From the NCBI GenBank assembly GCA_020026275.1, contig JAHHQQ010000008.1, positions 1 through 64,000 on the forward strand: a stretch of DNA of 64,000 nucleotides. The letters are read 5' to 3'. Positions 9,701 to 18,734 of the stretch are shown piece by piece (position 1 is the first letter of the stretch; each line of letters opens with the position of its first letter). The translations under genes and the position numbers were made by a program. The notes under the pieces were generated by a model, which was given only the letters and a program-made list of their open reading frames with translations, searched no databases and was not told where the DNA came from. The DNA is from Bacteroidales bacterium. GTDB lineage: Bacteria; Bacteroidota; Bacteroidia; Bacteroidales; UBA932.

Positions 9701-9974
9701 ATCTGAAAAGAACCACTTTGCTCAAACTCGATATGTTCAGGATGCTTCTTATCTTAGATTGAAGAATATACAGTTGGGTTATACTCTTCCACGGGAACTG
9801 CTTGATAAAGCGGGTATTTCCAGAGTGAGATTTTATGTCTCCGGAGAGAATTTGTTTACAATTACCAAATTGACTAAACTTTTTGATCCTGAATTGCTTG
9901 GTGGCGTATGGGGCGGTGGTAAGACATATCCTCTCTCAAAAGTGCTTTCATTCGGTGTCAACTTTGATTTCTAG
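6765..9974 (+). CDS. SusC-like TonB-dependent glycan transporter
   Basis: This is a 1069-residue outer-membrane importer for oligosaccharides. After a signal peptide ending near AWGQ come a carboxypeptidase-regulatory-like domain (about residues 33-110, KISGVVTDENGEPLIG), a TonB box-like DEVVVVGYG near 115-123, a plug domain to about 235, and a 22-strand-type barrel to a C-terminal FGVNFDF ending in Phe. Energy comes from TonB-ExbB-ExbD in the inner membrane. It forms a lidded pair with the SusD-like protein encoded 21 bases downstream. Length and domain order are standard for the family. Confidence 0.95.
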   Translation: MSLNNVLYRSCMMIVLVCVTMLSAFVPAWGQSGNKISGVVTDENGEPLIGVAVMIQGKDKEGTITDLDGKFFLGNIPGDTKLCFSCIGFEVLILDASNNMTVILKQSSTYLDEVVVVGYGVQKKVNVTGSVTQVGSEVLESRPVSNVMQALQGVMPGLNISVNSSQGGELGARANINIRGAGTIGAGSSSAPLVLIDGVEGNINMINPSDIENISVLKDASASSIYGSRAPFGVILVTTKSAKAGKVTVSYTDNFRFNSAMSLPEKLTTMEYITLLNDGAINAGQTPVFKQSDLENVMKREEGKIGYYIPINAGLLTWTNPRANGETDWYDVYYKDWVLSQDHSVSVRGGSDKMSFFLSGNYMDQEGLLRFGSDNLKRYSVNAKIHSQIRSWLILDYNMRWNRVDYNAPTYAVNSGGLFYHNVIRKRPLELPIDPNGYYTDSSDIPRLLDGGRHKEIDDQQMHQLKLVVEPLKGWNITAQGGMRISNTDTHSEVLPIYVHNIEGELYAVRMDEKNPPGTSRLSEKSANSRFFTTNIFTDYSFERSGHTAKFLLGFNSELFKFENLMGERSDLITPQLPTLNTATSNDKTAGGKSHWATAGFFFRTNYDYQGCYLLEFNMRYDGSSRFRKDKRWNLFTSVSGGWNIAREPFMKNVTHVVNTLKLRGSYGELGNQNTNSLYPFYEMMNLSMNNGSWLVNGQMTNVANPPAMISSLLTWERVRTTNVALDFGFLDNRLTGSVEWFTRGTFGMVGPAPQLPSNLGTAVPKVNNADMVSRGWDLELGWRDQIKDFRYGVKVIFSDARQKILRYPNETGSLSTWYAGKYMGDQWGYVTEGMARTDEEMNEHLATLPEGGQNILGNNWQAGDIMYKDVNGDQKISRGANTLKEHGDLQVIANTSPRYRYGITFEAGWKGLDFSMFLQGVGKRDFIPQTGADGAIFWGVVNNKFQCTGLKGHFDYFRPEGHPAGANLDAYYPRPDMGSEKNHFAQTRYVQDASYLRLKNIQLGYTLPRELLDKAGISRVRFYVSGENLFTITKLTKLFDPELLGGVWGGGKTYPLSKVLSFGVNFDF

Positions 9975-9995
9975 GCAAACAAAACAGAACAAGTT

Positions 9996-11993
9996 ATGAA
10001 AAATATATTTAAATATCTATTGGAAGCGATTGTGATGATGTTCGGCTTGACTTCTTGCAATGCTTTCTTGGAAAGGGAACCGTTGGATAAAGTGGCTCCT
10101 GAATCATATTTCAACAGTGTAAATGATTTGGAGGCATATGTGATTGGACAGTATAATTTCCCATCTTATAATGGATTGGGAATGGGGTATGTGGATGATG
10201 ATAATGATACAGACAATCAGATTAAGTCCACACCTGCCAATGCCAGATGGGTGCCAGGAGAAAAACGTGTGGCTGAGAAAGGTGGGGGAATTGCGATAGG
10301 TAATATTCGTAATATTAACTGGTTCTTTCAGTATGTTCTTCCAAAATTTGAAAAGGGCGAAATTATGGGGGAATCTAAATTGATTGCTCATCTCATAGGA
10401 GAAGCCTATTTCTTGAGAGCTTATAATTATTTCAATAAATTAAAGGCTTATGGTGATTTCCCAATCGTAACAAAGGTTCTTCCAGATGATAAGGAAGTGT
10501 TGACAGAGAATGCGAAACGCAGTCCAAGAAATGAGGTGGCACGTTTTATTCTGGAAGATCTGGATAAGGCAATTGAGATGATGATGGATGAAACTCCATA
10601 TGGAAAGAATCGACTTTCCCGAAAGGTCGCCCTTCAGTTCAAGTCCAGAGTGGCACTTTACGAAGCTTCTTGGTTAACCTACCATAAGGGAACCGATCGT
10701 GTTCCTGGAGGACCAGGTTGGCCGGGTGCTACCAAAGATTATAATGCTGATTTTACAATTGATATTGATAAGGAGATAGAATTCTTCTTATCTGAAGCAA
10801 TGTCTTCTTCTAAACAGGTCGCAGATGCCGTTGCTTTGCAACCATCGACTTCTGTCACTAATCCGGAGAACAATTCACCATATGGATGGAATCCTTATTT
10901 TGAAATGTTCTGTACGTTGAATTCGGCCAATATAGATGAGATTCTTATGGCGAGGTCTTATAATCTTGAATTCAAGGTCTCTCATTCTATGAGTTCTTGG
11001 CTCGCCGGTCAGGGAGGAGATATATCCTATTCAAGGAACTTGATTGAATCGTTCTTGATGCAAAATGGTCTTCCAATCTATGATCCTGCCAGTGGATATC
11101 AGGGAGACCTGACGATTGAGAACGTGAAAAAAGACAGAGATCTTCGTCTTCAACTTTTTGTAACAGCTCCGACAGATATCAGGAGATTTGCATCAGACGG
11201 TGGAAACCCTCAGTTGTATAATGCTCCAAACATTCTGGCTGCCAATCAGAAAGTTCCTTCCGGCTATGGTTGTAGAAAATTTATGTCTTATGATTTGGAA
11301 CAGGTTGGAAAGGGCGTCGGATCCTTCAATACGTATGATTGTATTCTATTCCGTGCTGTAGAGTCTTATTTGAACTATATTGAAGCGTGCTACATGAAAA
11401 ATGGAAGTCTGGATGCCGATGCGATAAAATATTGGAAAACTATTCGTAGAAGAGCTAAAGTTTCTGATGATATTGACAATACGATTGCTCATACCGATTT
11501 GTCCAAAGAATCAGATTGGGCTGTCTGTTCTTCCGGAAAGAAAGTGGACAAGACTTTATATAATATTCGTCGTGAACGTCGTTTGGAATTGATGACAGAA
11601 GGATTTAGGATGGATGATTTAAAGCGCTGGTGCGCGATGGATCAAGTCGTTGGCTATCAGATGGAAGGAATTAATCTTTGGGGAGGCGAAATGGAAAAAC
11701 TTTATGAAGAAGGAGCCGAGGAAGGTGATACACTGATTCCTTTTGGCACAGAAGGGAAGATTGCCAATGTTTCCTCAAAAGCTGTCAGCGGAACCTATCT
11801 CCGTCCATATCAGATTACTAAGAACAACAATCTTTTATGGGATGGTTATACATGGAGCGTGGTCAATTATCTGGAGCCGTTCCCATTCATGGATTTTCAG
11901 TTGACTGAAAAGGAAAATGGTGATTTGAACTCATCTCCTTTGTATCAGAATCCAGGTTGGCCTGTTGAGGCTGGAGCTTCAGCAATAAAATAA
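9996..11993 (+). CDS. SusD-like surface glycan-binding lipoprotein
   Basis: This 665-residue lipoprotein (lipobox LTSC, Cys21) has the SusD-family start NAFLEREPLDKVAPESYF, the helical TPR-like core around AHLIGEAYFLRAYNYF, and the typical RRERRLELMTEGFRMDDLKRW near residue 530. It caps the SusC-like transporter and binds the incoming oligosaccharide at the cell surface. It is longer than the usual 500-600 residues, so extra loops may form the binding face. It follows susC directly and precedes a BACON protein, the standard susCDE arrangement. Confidence 0.93.
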   Translation: MKNIFKYLLEAIVMMFGLTSCNAFLEREPLDKVAPESYFNSVNDLEAYVIGQYNFPSYNGLGMGYVDDDNDTDNQIKSTPANARWVPGEKRVAEKGGGIAIGNIRNINWFFQYVLPKFEKGEIMGESKLIAHLIGEAYFLRAYNYFNKLKAYGDFPIVTKVLPDDKEVLTENAKRSPRNEVARFILEDLDKAIEMMMDETPYGKNRLSRKVALQFKSRVALYEASWLTYHKGTDRVPGGPGWPGATKDYNADFTIDIDKEIEFFLSEAMSSSKQVADAVALQPSTSVTNPENNSPYGWNPYFEMFCTLNSANIDEILMARSYNLEFKVSHSMSSWLAGQGGDISYSRNLIESFLMQNGLPIYDPASGYQGDLTIENVKKDRDLRLQLFVTAPTDIRRFASDGGNPQLYNAPNILAANQKVPSGYGCRKFMSYDLEQVGKGVGSFNTYDCILFRAVESYLNYIEACYMKNGSLDADAIKYWKTIRRRAKVSDDIDNTIAHTDLSKESDWAVCSSGKKVDKTLYNIRRERRLELMTEGFRMDDLKRWCAMDQVVGYQMEGINLWGGEMEKLYEEGAEEGDTLIPFGTEGKIANVSSKAVSGTYLRPYQITKNNNLLWDGYTWSVVNYLEPFPFMDFQLTEKENGDLNSSPLYQNPGWPVEAGASAIK

Positions 11994-12023
11994 TTAGAAT
12001 GAATCTTTTAATGGTTTTTCAGA

Positions 12024-13214
12024 ATGAAAATTAGTTTTAAAAATATATCGTATACGATACTGCCGATACTCGCAGCGGGTATATTTACAGTTTCTTGTGA
12101 TAACACAATGGATGCCTATATGCCAGAGCAGTATTTTTCACTTCCTGAACATGAGTTGAACATTGGATTGGATTCAGAATTCAAAGTGACAGCCAATTGC
12201 TCTTCTGTCTGGAAATTGACTACCCGGGAGGATTGGATTTCTTTCCCTAAAGTATATGGAAATACAGGTGATTCTCTTCTCGTAAAAGTTCAAAAAAACA
12301 GAAACGAGGAAAAGAGAACCGGTTACATTTATGTTGAAACCTTTTTCAAAGACAATCGTCAGAAGGATTCAATTGCAATTATACAGGACGTTGACTGGTC
12401 TCCGGAAATTACACCGGAACTGTCAGAATTCACTTTTGGTTTTGAAGCCGGTGACTATATCCTTCCGATTGCCTATAATAATAGTGTAACGGTGGAGTTG
12501 ATTTCTGATTCTCCATGGCTGATGCTCAAACAGACAGAATTGCCAGGAACGGGCAATATGGTGCATACTGAAGAATTAATTATATCTTTGACAGAAAACG
12601 AAGGGGGCACTCGTACCGCTGTATTGAAATTGACTAGCTCAGGAGAGGCAAATCCTTCAATTGAAGTGAAAGTGATACAGAAGGGAAAATTTGTTCCACG
12701 TCAGGCAATTACTAGCTTTTTTGACGAGTTCAATGAGTGCACTGTCAAGAATAAACCTTTTGTTAGCGAAAAATGGATGACTGCTTGTGACCCAGAATTT
12801 AATCTTTTCAAGTGTCTGTATTTCAATGACGAATTGAGGTATCCACTTATTTACAATCCTAATATTGATGGCTTGACAGGGTATATGGTCATGTACAGTC
12901 CTTATAATGTCAAGAAGATGAGGAACAAGAAGATGTCCTATACATGGAATAGAGGAAATCTGAAATATCACGAGGGCGGTAAGATGGAAATTGTTGCATC
13001 TGAAGACTTCGAAGGCGATCTGTTCACTGCAACTTGGAAAGTGATTGAAGACATTTCCATAAAAAAAGATGATACTTCCGGTATGAACCATCCATATACA
13101 AAAAAGGAAGTGAGTCTTGCTGATTTCGCTGAATCTGAAAGTGTATATATCGGTTTCCGTTATACCGGTAAAGGCGGCGCATATCGAATTGATAATATGA
13201 AAGTAGGTGATTAA
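12024..13214 (+). CDS. BACON-domain surface lipoprotein in SusE position
   Basis: This 396-residue lipoprotein (Cys25, followed by Asp) is probably a surface glycan-binding protein. Two BACON-like beta-sandwich repeats cover about residues 35-125 (CSSVWKLTTREDWISFP) and 130-225 (DSPWLMLKQTE). The C-terminal 170 residues, starting FFDEFNE and ending AYRIDNMKVGD, resemble a jelly-roll domain of the cleaved-adhesin or choice-of-anchor J kind, which may bind carbohydrate. In known PULs the gene after susD often encodes such an accessory binding protein. No catalytic motif was recognised. Confidence 0.75.
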   Translation: MKISFKNISYTILPILAAGIFTVSCDNTMDAYMPEQYFSLPEHELNIGLDSEFKVTANCSSVWKLTTREDWISFPKVYGNTGDSLLVKVQKNRNEEKRTGYIYVETFFKDNRQKDSIAIIQDVDWSPEITPELSEFTFGFEAGDYILPIAYNNSVTVELISDSPWLMLKQTELPGTGNMVHTEELIISLTENEGGTRTAVLKLTSSGEANPSIEVKVIQKGKFVPRQAITSFFDEFNECTVKNKPFVSEKWMTACDPEFNLFKCLYFNDELRYPLIYNPNIDGLTGYMVMYSPYNVKKMRNKKMSYTWNRGNLKYHEGGKMEIVASEDFEGDLFTATWKVIEDISIKKDDTSGMNHPYTKKEVSLADFAESESVYIGFRYTGKGGAYRIDNMKVGD

Positions 13215-13222
13215 ATTTAAGT

Positions 13223-14776
13223 ATGATGAAAGAGAATAAATTAACATATGCTATGATTATTCCTTCTGCTCTGTTCGTTTCCTGTGCGGGAAACGAACAG
13301 AAGCAGATGAACATCCTCTACATCATGAGTGATGATCATTCTTATCAGACTATCAGTGCGTACGATGATGAATTCATCGAGACACCGAATATCGACCGTA
13401 TAGCTAACGAGGGTGTGCGTTTCACCAACAGTTTCGTGGCCAATTCCATCAGCGGTCCGAGCCGTGCCTGCATGCTGACCGGAAAGCATAGCCACATGAA
13501 CGGTTTCACCGACAACTCCTGCGAGTTCGACGGTGACCAGCAGACTTTCCCGAAATTGTTGCAGAAGGTCGGTTACGAAACCGCCATCATCGGTAAATGG
13601 CATTTGACTTCTGCTCCTCAGGGATTTGACTATTCCGAGATTCTGATTGGCCAGGGAATTTATTACAATCCGCCATTTATCCGGAATGGAGAAAAGATAA
13701 AGTCTCATGGCTATGCAACGAATGTTATTACAGATAAAGCCATTGATTGGCTGGAGAACAAGCGTGACAAGAACAAGCCGTTCTGTCTGTTGCTCCACAA
13801 CAAGGCACCACATCGTACCTGGATGCCGGATACTTGTGACCTCAAATTGTTCATGGACACGGAATTCCGTCTTCCGGAAACTTTCTGGGATGAGTATGAG
13901 GGCCGCAAGGCTGCTGCTGGTCAGGAAATGAGCATCATCAAGGACATGGACCTCGTCTATGACCTGAAACTCGCCGACAAGGAGAATGAAATTCATTCTG
14001 GTCGCTTGGAGGCAAATGGAAGGCGTATGTATAATTTGATGGACAAAGAACAGCGTGCCGCCTGGGACAAACATTACGATCGGGTAATCGCCGATTTCAA
14101 GGCTGCGAAGCTGACTGGCAAGGAGCTGGCAAAGTGGAAATACCAGCAGTATATGAGGGATTACCTTAGAGTCATCACTTCTGTGGACCGCAATGTGGGC
14201 CGAGTGCTGGATTACTTGGATGAAACCGGTTTGGCAGAGAACACATTGGTGGTCTATACTTCCGACCAGGGCTTCTACATGGGTGAACACGGCTGGTTTG
14301 ACAAGCGTTTCATGTACGAAGAGTCTTTCCGTACTCCGCTGGTAGTCCGCTACCCAGGTGGTGTGAAGGGTGACATTGACGAGATGGTCCAGAACATTGA
14401 CTACGCTCCGACTTTCCTGGAGCTGGCCGGTGTGGAGATCCCGGAAGACATTCAGGGTGAATCTCTTCTTCCTCTATTGCAGGGCAAGAAGGTGAAGGAC
14501 TGGAGAAAGTCTCTGTATTATCATTACTATGAGTTTCCGGCAGAACATGCAGTCCGCGAGCACTACGGTGTCCGTGACGAGCGTTACAAATTGATGCATT
14601 TCTGCAATGACCTCAATGATTGGGAATTGTATGATTTGCAGAACGACCCTTCCGAGATGCACAATATCTATGGGCAGGAGGGCACCGAAGAAGTGACCCG
14701 CCGCCTGAAGGAGGAACTGGTACGTCTGCAGCATCAGTATCAAGATGAAAAAGCTTTGGAGTTAAATAAATTGTAG
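13223..14776 (+). CDS. Ser-type sulfatase lipoprotein, probably N-acetylglucosamine-6-sulfatase-like
   Basis: This 517-residue S1-family sulfatase has a lipoprotein signal (Cys21), the metal-binding start NILYIMSDDHS, and the active-site motif SGPSRACMLTGK. Ser77 is the residue converted to formylglycine, so a radical-SAM maturase encoded elsewhere is needed. The surroundings resemble subfamily S1_11 GlcNAc-6-O-sulfatases, but the exact position removed is an inference. The coding DNA is noticeably GC-richer than its neighbours: two hand-counted blocks, 13381-13440 and 14281-14340, each give 31 of 60 G+C, against 23 of 60 in susC 7501-7560. The first and last codons look AT-rich like the rest of the PUL. 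The stop codon abuts the next gene's ATG. Confidence 0.88.
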   Translation: MMKENKLTYAMIIPSALFVSCAGNEQKQMNILYIMSDDHSYQTISAYDDEFIETPNIDRIANEGVRFTNSFVANSISGPSRACMLTGKHSHMNGFTDNSCEFDGDQQTFPKLLQKVGYETAIIGKWHLTSAPQGFDYSEILIGQGIYYNPPFIRNGEKIKSHGYATNVITDKAIDWLENKRDKNKPFCLLLHNKAPHRTWMPDTCDLKLFMDTEFRLPETFWDEYEGRKAAAGQEMSIIKDMDLVYDLKLADKENEIHSGRLEANGRRMYNLMDKEQRAAWDKHYDRVIADFKAAKLTGKELAKWKYQQYMRDYLRVITSVDRNVGRVLDYLDETGLAENTLVVYTSDQGFYMGEHGWFDKRFMYEESFRTPLVVRYPGGVKGDIDEMVQNIDYAPTFLELAGVEIPEDIQGESLLPLLQGKKVKDWRKSLYYHYYEFPAEHAVREHYGVRDERYKLMHFCNDLNDWELYDLQNDPSEMHNIYGQEGTEEVTRRLKEELVRLQHQYQDEKALELNKL

Positions 14777-17149
14777 ATGAGCAGAATACATAATATGGTT
14801 GGTATAATGATGAGTGCTCTCATCATTGTGTGTGGTTCATTCTCATGTTCACCCTCTCATGTGGGTGAACATGAATTGAATATTATACCTCGTCCGAAAG
14901 AGGCGGCATTTGTGGGTAATTCGGAATTTCAGTTACTGGATGGAATGGGCATATATATGCGTCCAGACACTACCTCCTATGATAAGGTCTTGACAGATTA
15001 TTTGAAGGAGAAGATAGGTGCTCCAACGGGCTTTTCTCTGGAGAGGGTAATGATTCCTGAAGAGGCTCAGATAGTTTTCAGTGTGGATGAAAAAGAAGGG
15101 GGGGAAGCAGGAAACTACACGCTGGATGTGACAGAAGATCAGATTACTGTTCGGTCTTCTGGTTGGGACGGTGCCTTTTATGCTGTACAGAGCCTTTTGC
15201 AATTGTTCCCATCAGAAATCGAGTCTCCTGTCAAAGTGAAAGGACCTCATTGGTCCATACCATGTGTGCATATTGAAGATGGCCCTCGATTCGTTTACAG
15301 AGGCCTGATGTTGGATGTCTGTCGTCATTTCCTGACTGTTGACCAAGTAAAAAAACATATTGATATGATGTCCATGTTCAAGTTGAATATTCTCCATCTT
15401 CATTTCACGGAGGATCAGGCATGGCGTTTTGAAGTGAAGAAATATCCGCAGTTGACGGAAGTGGGAGGAAAAAGAATTGAAGGGGAAGGGTTTGAATACA
15501 GTGGTTATTATACCCAAGAGGATTTGAAGGAGATTGTAAATTATGCTTCTGCAAGACGGATTACAGTTGTTCCAGAATTTGAACTTCCCGGCCATGAGCT
15601 GGCTGCTATCGCTGCACTTCCTGAATTGTCCTGCAACAATACAGTGACTTCCCCTCGGATTGTTTGGGGAGTGGAGGATATTGTCATCTGCCCGGGAAAG
15701 GAAAGTACATTTGAGTTTATTGAAAATGTACTTTCTGAAATGGTACAGATATTCCCCGGAAAATATTTCCATATAGGAGGAGATGAGTGTCCGAAAAAGA
15801 GTTGGGCAACTTGTCCTTTGTGTCAGAAGCGTATTCGGGAAGAAAAACTATTTGGCAATTCGGAACATACGGCAGAAGAAATGTTGCAGAGTTATGTCAT
15901 ACGTAGAGTAGAGAAGATTTTGGAAAAATATGATAAGAAACTGATTGGTTGGGATGAAATCCTCGAAGGTGGATTGTCTGAAAATGCGACGGTAATGTCG
16001 TGGAGAGGCGAACTGGGCGGAATTTCAGCGGCAATGAACGACCACGATGTTATCATGACTCCAAATTCTGAGGGCCTGTATTTGAATCATTATCAGGGAG
16101 ATTCATTTATAGAGCCTGTGACAAATGGCGGATACGCTCTTTTGAAGAAGACCTATTCATATGATCCGATATCAGAGAAAATATTGGAAATTGGCAAGAA
16201 AAACCGGATTTTGGGAGTACAGGGAAATCTCTGGTCAGAATATCTATATACTCCCGAGAAATTTGAATATATGCTTTATCCTCGATTGTTGGCTGTCGCA
16301 GAAGTTGGCTGGACATCCCCTGAAAAGAAGGATTTCATGTATTTCTGCCAACGTGTAGACAAGGCTTGTGAAAGGTTGGATGAACATGGCATCCATTATC
16401 ATATTCCTCTCCCAGAGCAGCCGGGAGGCTCGTCTGACCTGGTCGCTTTTGTAGATACCGTACATGCTGAGTTCAAGACCACCCGTCCGATGAAGATGGT
16501 ATATACATTGGATGGAAAAGAACCGGATTTACATTCTAAAGAATATGTTCATCCAATTTCTATTACGGAATCAACCATTCTCAAGATTGCAACAGTTCTT
16601 CCATCCGGCAAAATGAGCAAGGTCAGAACTGTAAAGTATGAACAGCAGGTTTATTCCGCTTCTCATGAAGTGGATAAGTTGCAGAGGGGATTGTTGATGA
16701 AGAAATATGTTGGCCTGTATTCCAATGCCGCAGAACTTCAGTCCGTGGTGTCAACCAGTTCCCCAATATCATCTGTCATGTACAGTTGGAATCAACTTGC
16801 AGGACCACGTAGGGTCGAGTCTATGAGGAATCAAGGTCAGTTCGCCGTGATTGCTGAAGGATATCTGGATATTCCAGAAAATGGGATTTATATGTTCCGT
16901 ACCGATAACGATGAATTCTGGATAGATGGTAAATTATTGATAGATAATGCTGGTGAAGTGAAGCGTCATTGTCGTAACAATCCTTCAGTGGCTTTGTCTA
17001 AAGGGATTCATCCTATCAAGGTTATTTATATTAGTAATATTATCGGAGGCTGGCCGAATAATTGGTCTAACTGCTCCGTAATGATGAAAAAGTATGGAGA
17101 CGAAGAAAAGATAGATCCAATCAAACCGGTTTTGTTATACCACAACTAA
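14777..17149 (+). CDS. GH20 beta-N-acetylhexosaminidase lipoprotein, copy 1
   Basis: This 790-residue lipoprotein (Cys24) removes terminal beta-linked GlcNAc or GalNAc. A GH20 N-terminal alpha/beta domain (about 30-160) precedes the catalytic barrel (about 165-510), which holds HIGGDECPK with the Asp336-Glu337 pair used for substrate-assisted catalysis. A chitobiase-type C-terminal domain (about 555-620) and a PA14-like sandwich (about 640-780, DNDEFWIDGKLLIDN) follow. Its ATG directly follows the sulfatase stop, suggesting translational coupling. The sulfatase may unblock 6-sulfated residues for this enzyme. It is a paralogue of the gene at 18735. Confidence 0.92.
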   Translation: MSRIHNMVGIMMSALIIVCGSFSCSPSHVGEHELNIIPRPKEAAFVGNSEFQLLDGMGIYMRPDTTSYDKVLTDYLKEKIGAPTGFSLERVMIPEEAQIVFSVDEKEGGEAGNYTLDVTEDQITVRSSGWDGAFYAVQSLLQLFPSEIESPVKVKGPHWSIPCVHIEDGPRFVYRGLMLDVCRHFLTVDQVKKHIDMMSMFKLNILHLHFTEDQAWRFEVKKYPQLTEVGGKRIEGEGFEYSGYYTQEDLKEIVNYASARRITVVPEFELPGHELAAIAALPELSCNNTVTSPRIVWGVEDIVICPGKESTFEFIENVLSEMVQIFPGKYFHIGGDECPKKSWATCPLCQKRIREEKLFGNSEHTAEEMLQSYVIRRVEKILEKYDKKLIGWDEILEGGLSENATVMSWRGELGGISAAMNDHDVIMTPNSEGLYLNHYQGDSFIEPVTNGGYALLKKTYSYDPISEKILEIGKKNRILGVQGNLWSEYLYTPEKFEYMLYPRLLAVAEVGWTSPEKKDFMYFCQRVDKACERLDEHGIHYHIPLPEQPGGSSDLVAFVDTVHAEFKTTRPMKMVYTLDGKEPDLHSKEYVHPISITESTILKIATVLPSGKMSKVRTVKYEQQVYSASHEVDKLQRGLLMKKYVGLYSNAAELQSVVSTSSPISSVMYSWNQLAGPRRVESMRNQGQFAVIAEGYLDIPENGIYMFRTDNDEFWIDGKLLIDNAGEVKRHCRNNPSVALSKGIHPIKVIYISNIIGGWPNNWSNCSVMMKKYGDEEKIDPIKPVLLYHN

Positions 17150-17163
17150 AATTATAATGAGAT

Positions 17164-18732
17164 ATGAACAACAGTAAATTATTTGGAATGTGTTGCTGTG
17201 CGCTTGGCGCAATTCCTATGGGGACAGTTGCACAAAATGTAGATAATCGAAAAACGGATTCACAGAAGCATCCAAATGTGATTCTGATTATGACGGACCA
17301 GCAGCGTGGAGATTGTATGGGCTGTGCTGGTAATCCTTCAGTATTGACTCCTAATATAGATCGGATTGCTGCAGACGGTTATCGTTTCACGTCAAGTTAT
17401 TCTTCCGTGCCAAGCAGTACGCCAGCTCGGGCTGCGTTGCTGACTGGAATGTCTCCATGGCATCATGGTATGCTAGGATATGGAGATGAGGCGGAAGAGT
17501 ATCCATGCGAATCGCCTCGTATCATGAGTGAATTGGGCTACTTTACAGCAGTGGTTGGAAAAAACCATTGGTATCCTCAGTGGAACCGTCGGGGATTGGA
17601 TTTTCTGATGAGTGAGGAAAGTGGTCGTGAGATGACTCCAATGTTTAAATCCGATTATCGTAAATGGTTCGCTCTTCAGGCACCGGGAATGGATCCGGAT
17701 GCTACTGGAATTGGCTGGAATGAACATGCTGCCGCCTTATACAAACTAGATGAGAATCTTCACCCTACTGTCTGGACAGGAGAGACTGCAGTGGAGTTTA
17801 TCAATAACTATGAGGTGGAAAAACCTTTGTTCCTGAAGGTCTCTTTTGCACGGCCGCACAGTCCGTATGATCCACCAAAAAGAGTATATGACCTATATGA
17901 AAATGTGCCGGAACCGGAAGCTCCTGCCCATGGCGATTGGGTATCAGAGGAATGGCGTGAGCCCGCTGATCCAAAAGCCAACAAGAATGCTGCGATTGGT
18001 AATTTTGGTGACGATTATGCGAAAAACTCCAGAAAACACTATGCGGCATCCATTACTTTCGTTGACGAACAGATCGGAAAAATTCTGGATGCATTGAAGG
18101 AAAATGATTTGTATGACAATTCTCTGATAATCTTCATTTCGGATCATGGTGACATGATGGGAGATCATCATATGTGGAGAAAGACCTATGCATACGAGGG
18201 GTCTACCCATATTCCTTTCCTGGTGAAACTGCCAGAAAACATCAAAGGAATCCAGCAGCCGGGAACTACGTTGGATTATCCGGTTGAACTTCGCGATCTG
18301 CTTCCGACATACATTGATCTTTGTGGTGGAAAGCAGCCGGAGATAATGGATGGAAGGTCAATTCTTCCTTTGTTGACTGAGAGGAATCCGGAATGGAGAG
18401 AATTCATTGATTTGGAACATTGTGGAGCTTATTTCCGGAATAACAACTGGGTCGCGTTGACAGATGGACATATCAAATATGTTTGGTTCACCCGCAGTGG
18501 AGAAGAACAGTTGTTCGATCTGGACAAGGACCCGAAAGAAGAACACAATGTAGTGGGAGAAAGACATTATAAGAAGACATTGAAGAAACTTCGTGCCGCA
18601 ATGGTAGACCATCTGTCAGAGCGAGGCGAAACTTGGGTCAAGGATGGCAAGTTGCAGTTGATCGAGAAACCTGTCCTGTATGGTCCTAATTTCCCATACG
18701 AGGGGAATCCTTATAAACGCGAGAGAAAATAA
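17164..18732 (+). CDS. Ser-type sulfatase, periplasmic
   Basis: This 522-residue S1-family sulfatase has an ordinary signal peptide (cleavage near TVAQ), not a lipobox, so it probably works in the periplasm. Metal ligands are in LIMTDQQRGD. The active site is STPARAALLTG, with Ser85 as formylglycine precursor. FISDHGDMMGDH and the C-terminal ELYD-like LFDLDKDPKEEHN segments fit the family. It is clearly different from the sulfatase at 13223 and should remove another sulfate ester; position and sugar cannot be read from sequence alone. It begins 14 bases after the first GH20 gene and is followed two bases later by the second. Confidence 0.88.
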   Translation: MNNSKLFGMCCCALGAIPMGTVAQNVDNRKTDSQKHPNVILIMTDQQRGDCMGCAGNPSVLTPNIDRIAADGYRFTSSYSSVPSSTPARAALLTGMSPWHHGMLGYGDEAEEYPCESPRIMSELGYFTAVVGKNHWYPQWNRRGLDFLMSEESGREMTPMFKSDYRKWFALQAPGMDPDATGIGWNEHAAALYKLDENLHPTVWTGETAVEFINNYEVEKPLFLKVSFARPHSPYDPPKRVYDLYENVPEPEAPAHGDWVSEEWREPADPKANKNAAIGNFGDDYAKNSRKHYAASITFVDEQIGKILDALKENDLYDNSLIIFISDHGDMMGDHHMWRKTYAYEGSTHIPFLVKLPENIKGIQQPGTTLDYPVELRDLLPTYIDLCGGKQPEIMDGRSILPLLTERNPEWREFIDLEHCGAYFRNNNWVALTDGHIKYVWFTRSGEEQLFDLDKDPKEEHNVVGERHYKKTLKKLRAAMVDHLSERGETWVKDGKLQLIEKPVLYGPNFPYEGNPYKRERK

Positions 18733-18734
18733 TT

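Noticed and set aside
13241..14290. Long open frame antisense to the first sulfatase (349 codons)
   Set aside because: The sulfatase reading is unambiguous and the antisense product has no domain; it is another sign of the gene's higher GC content.
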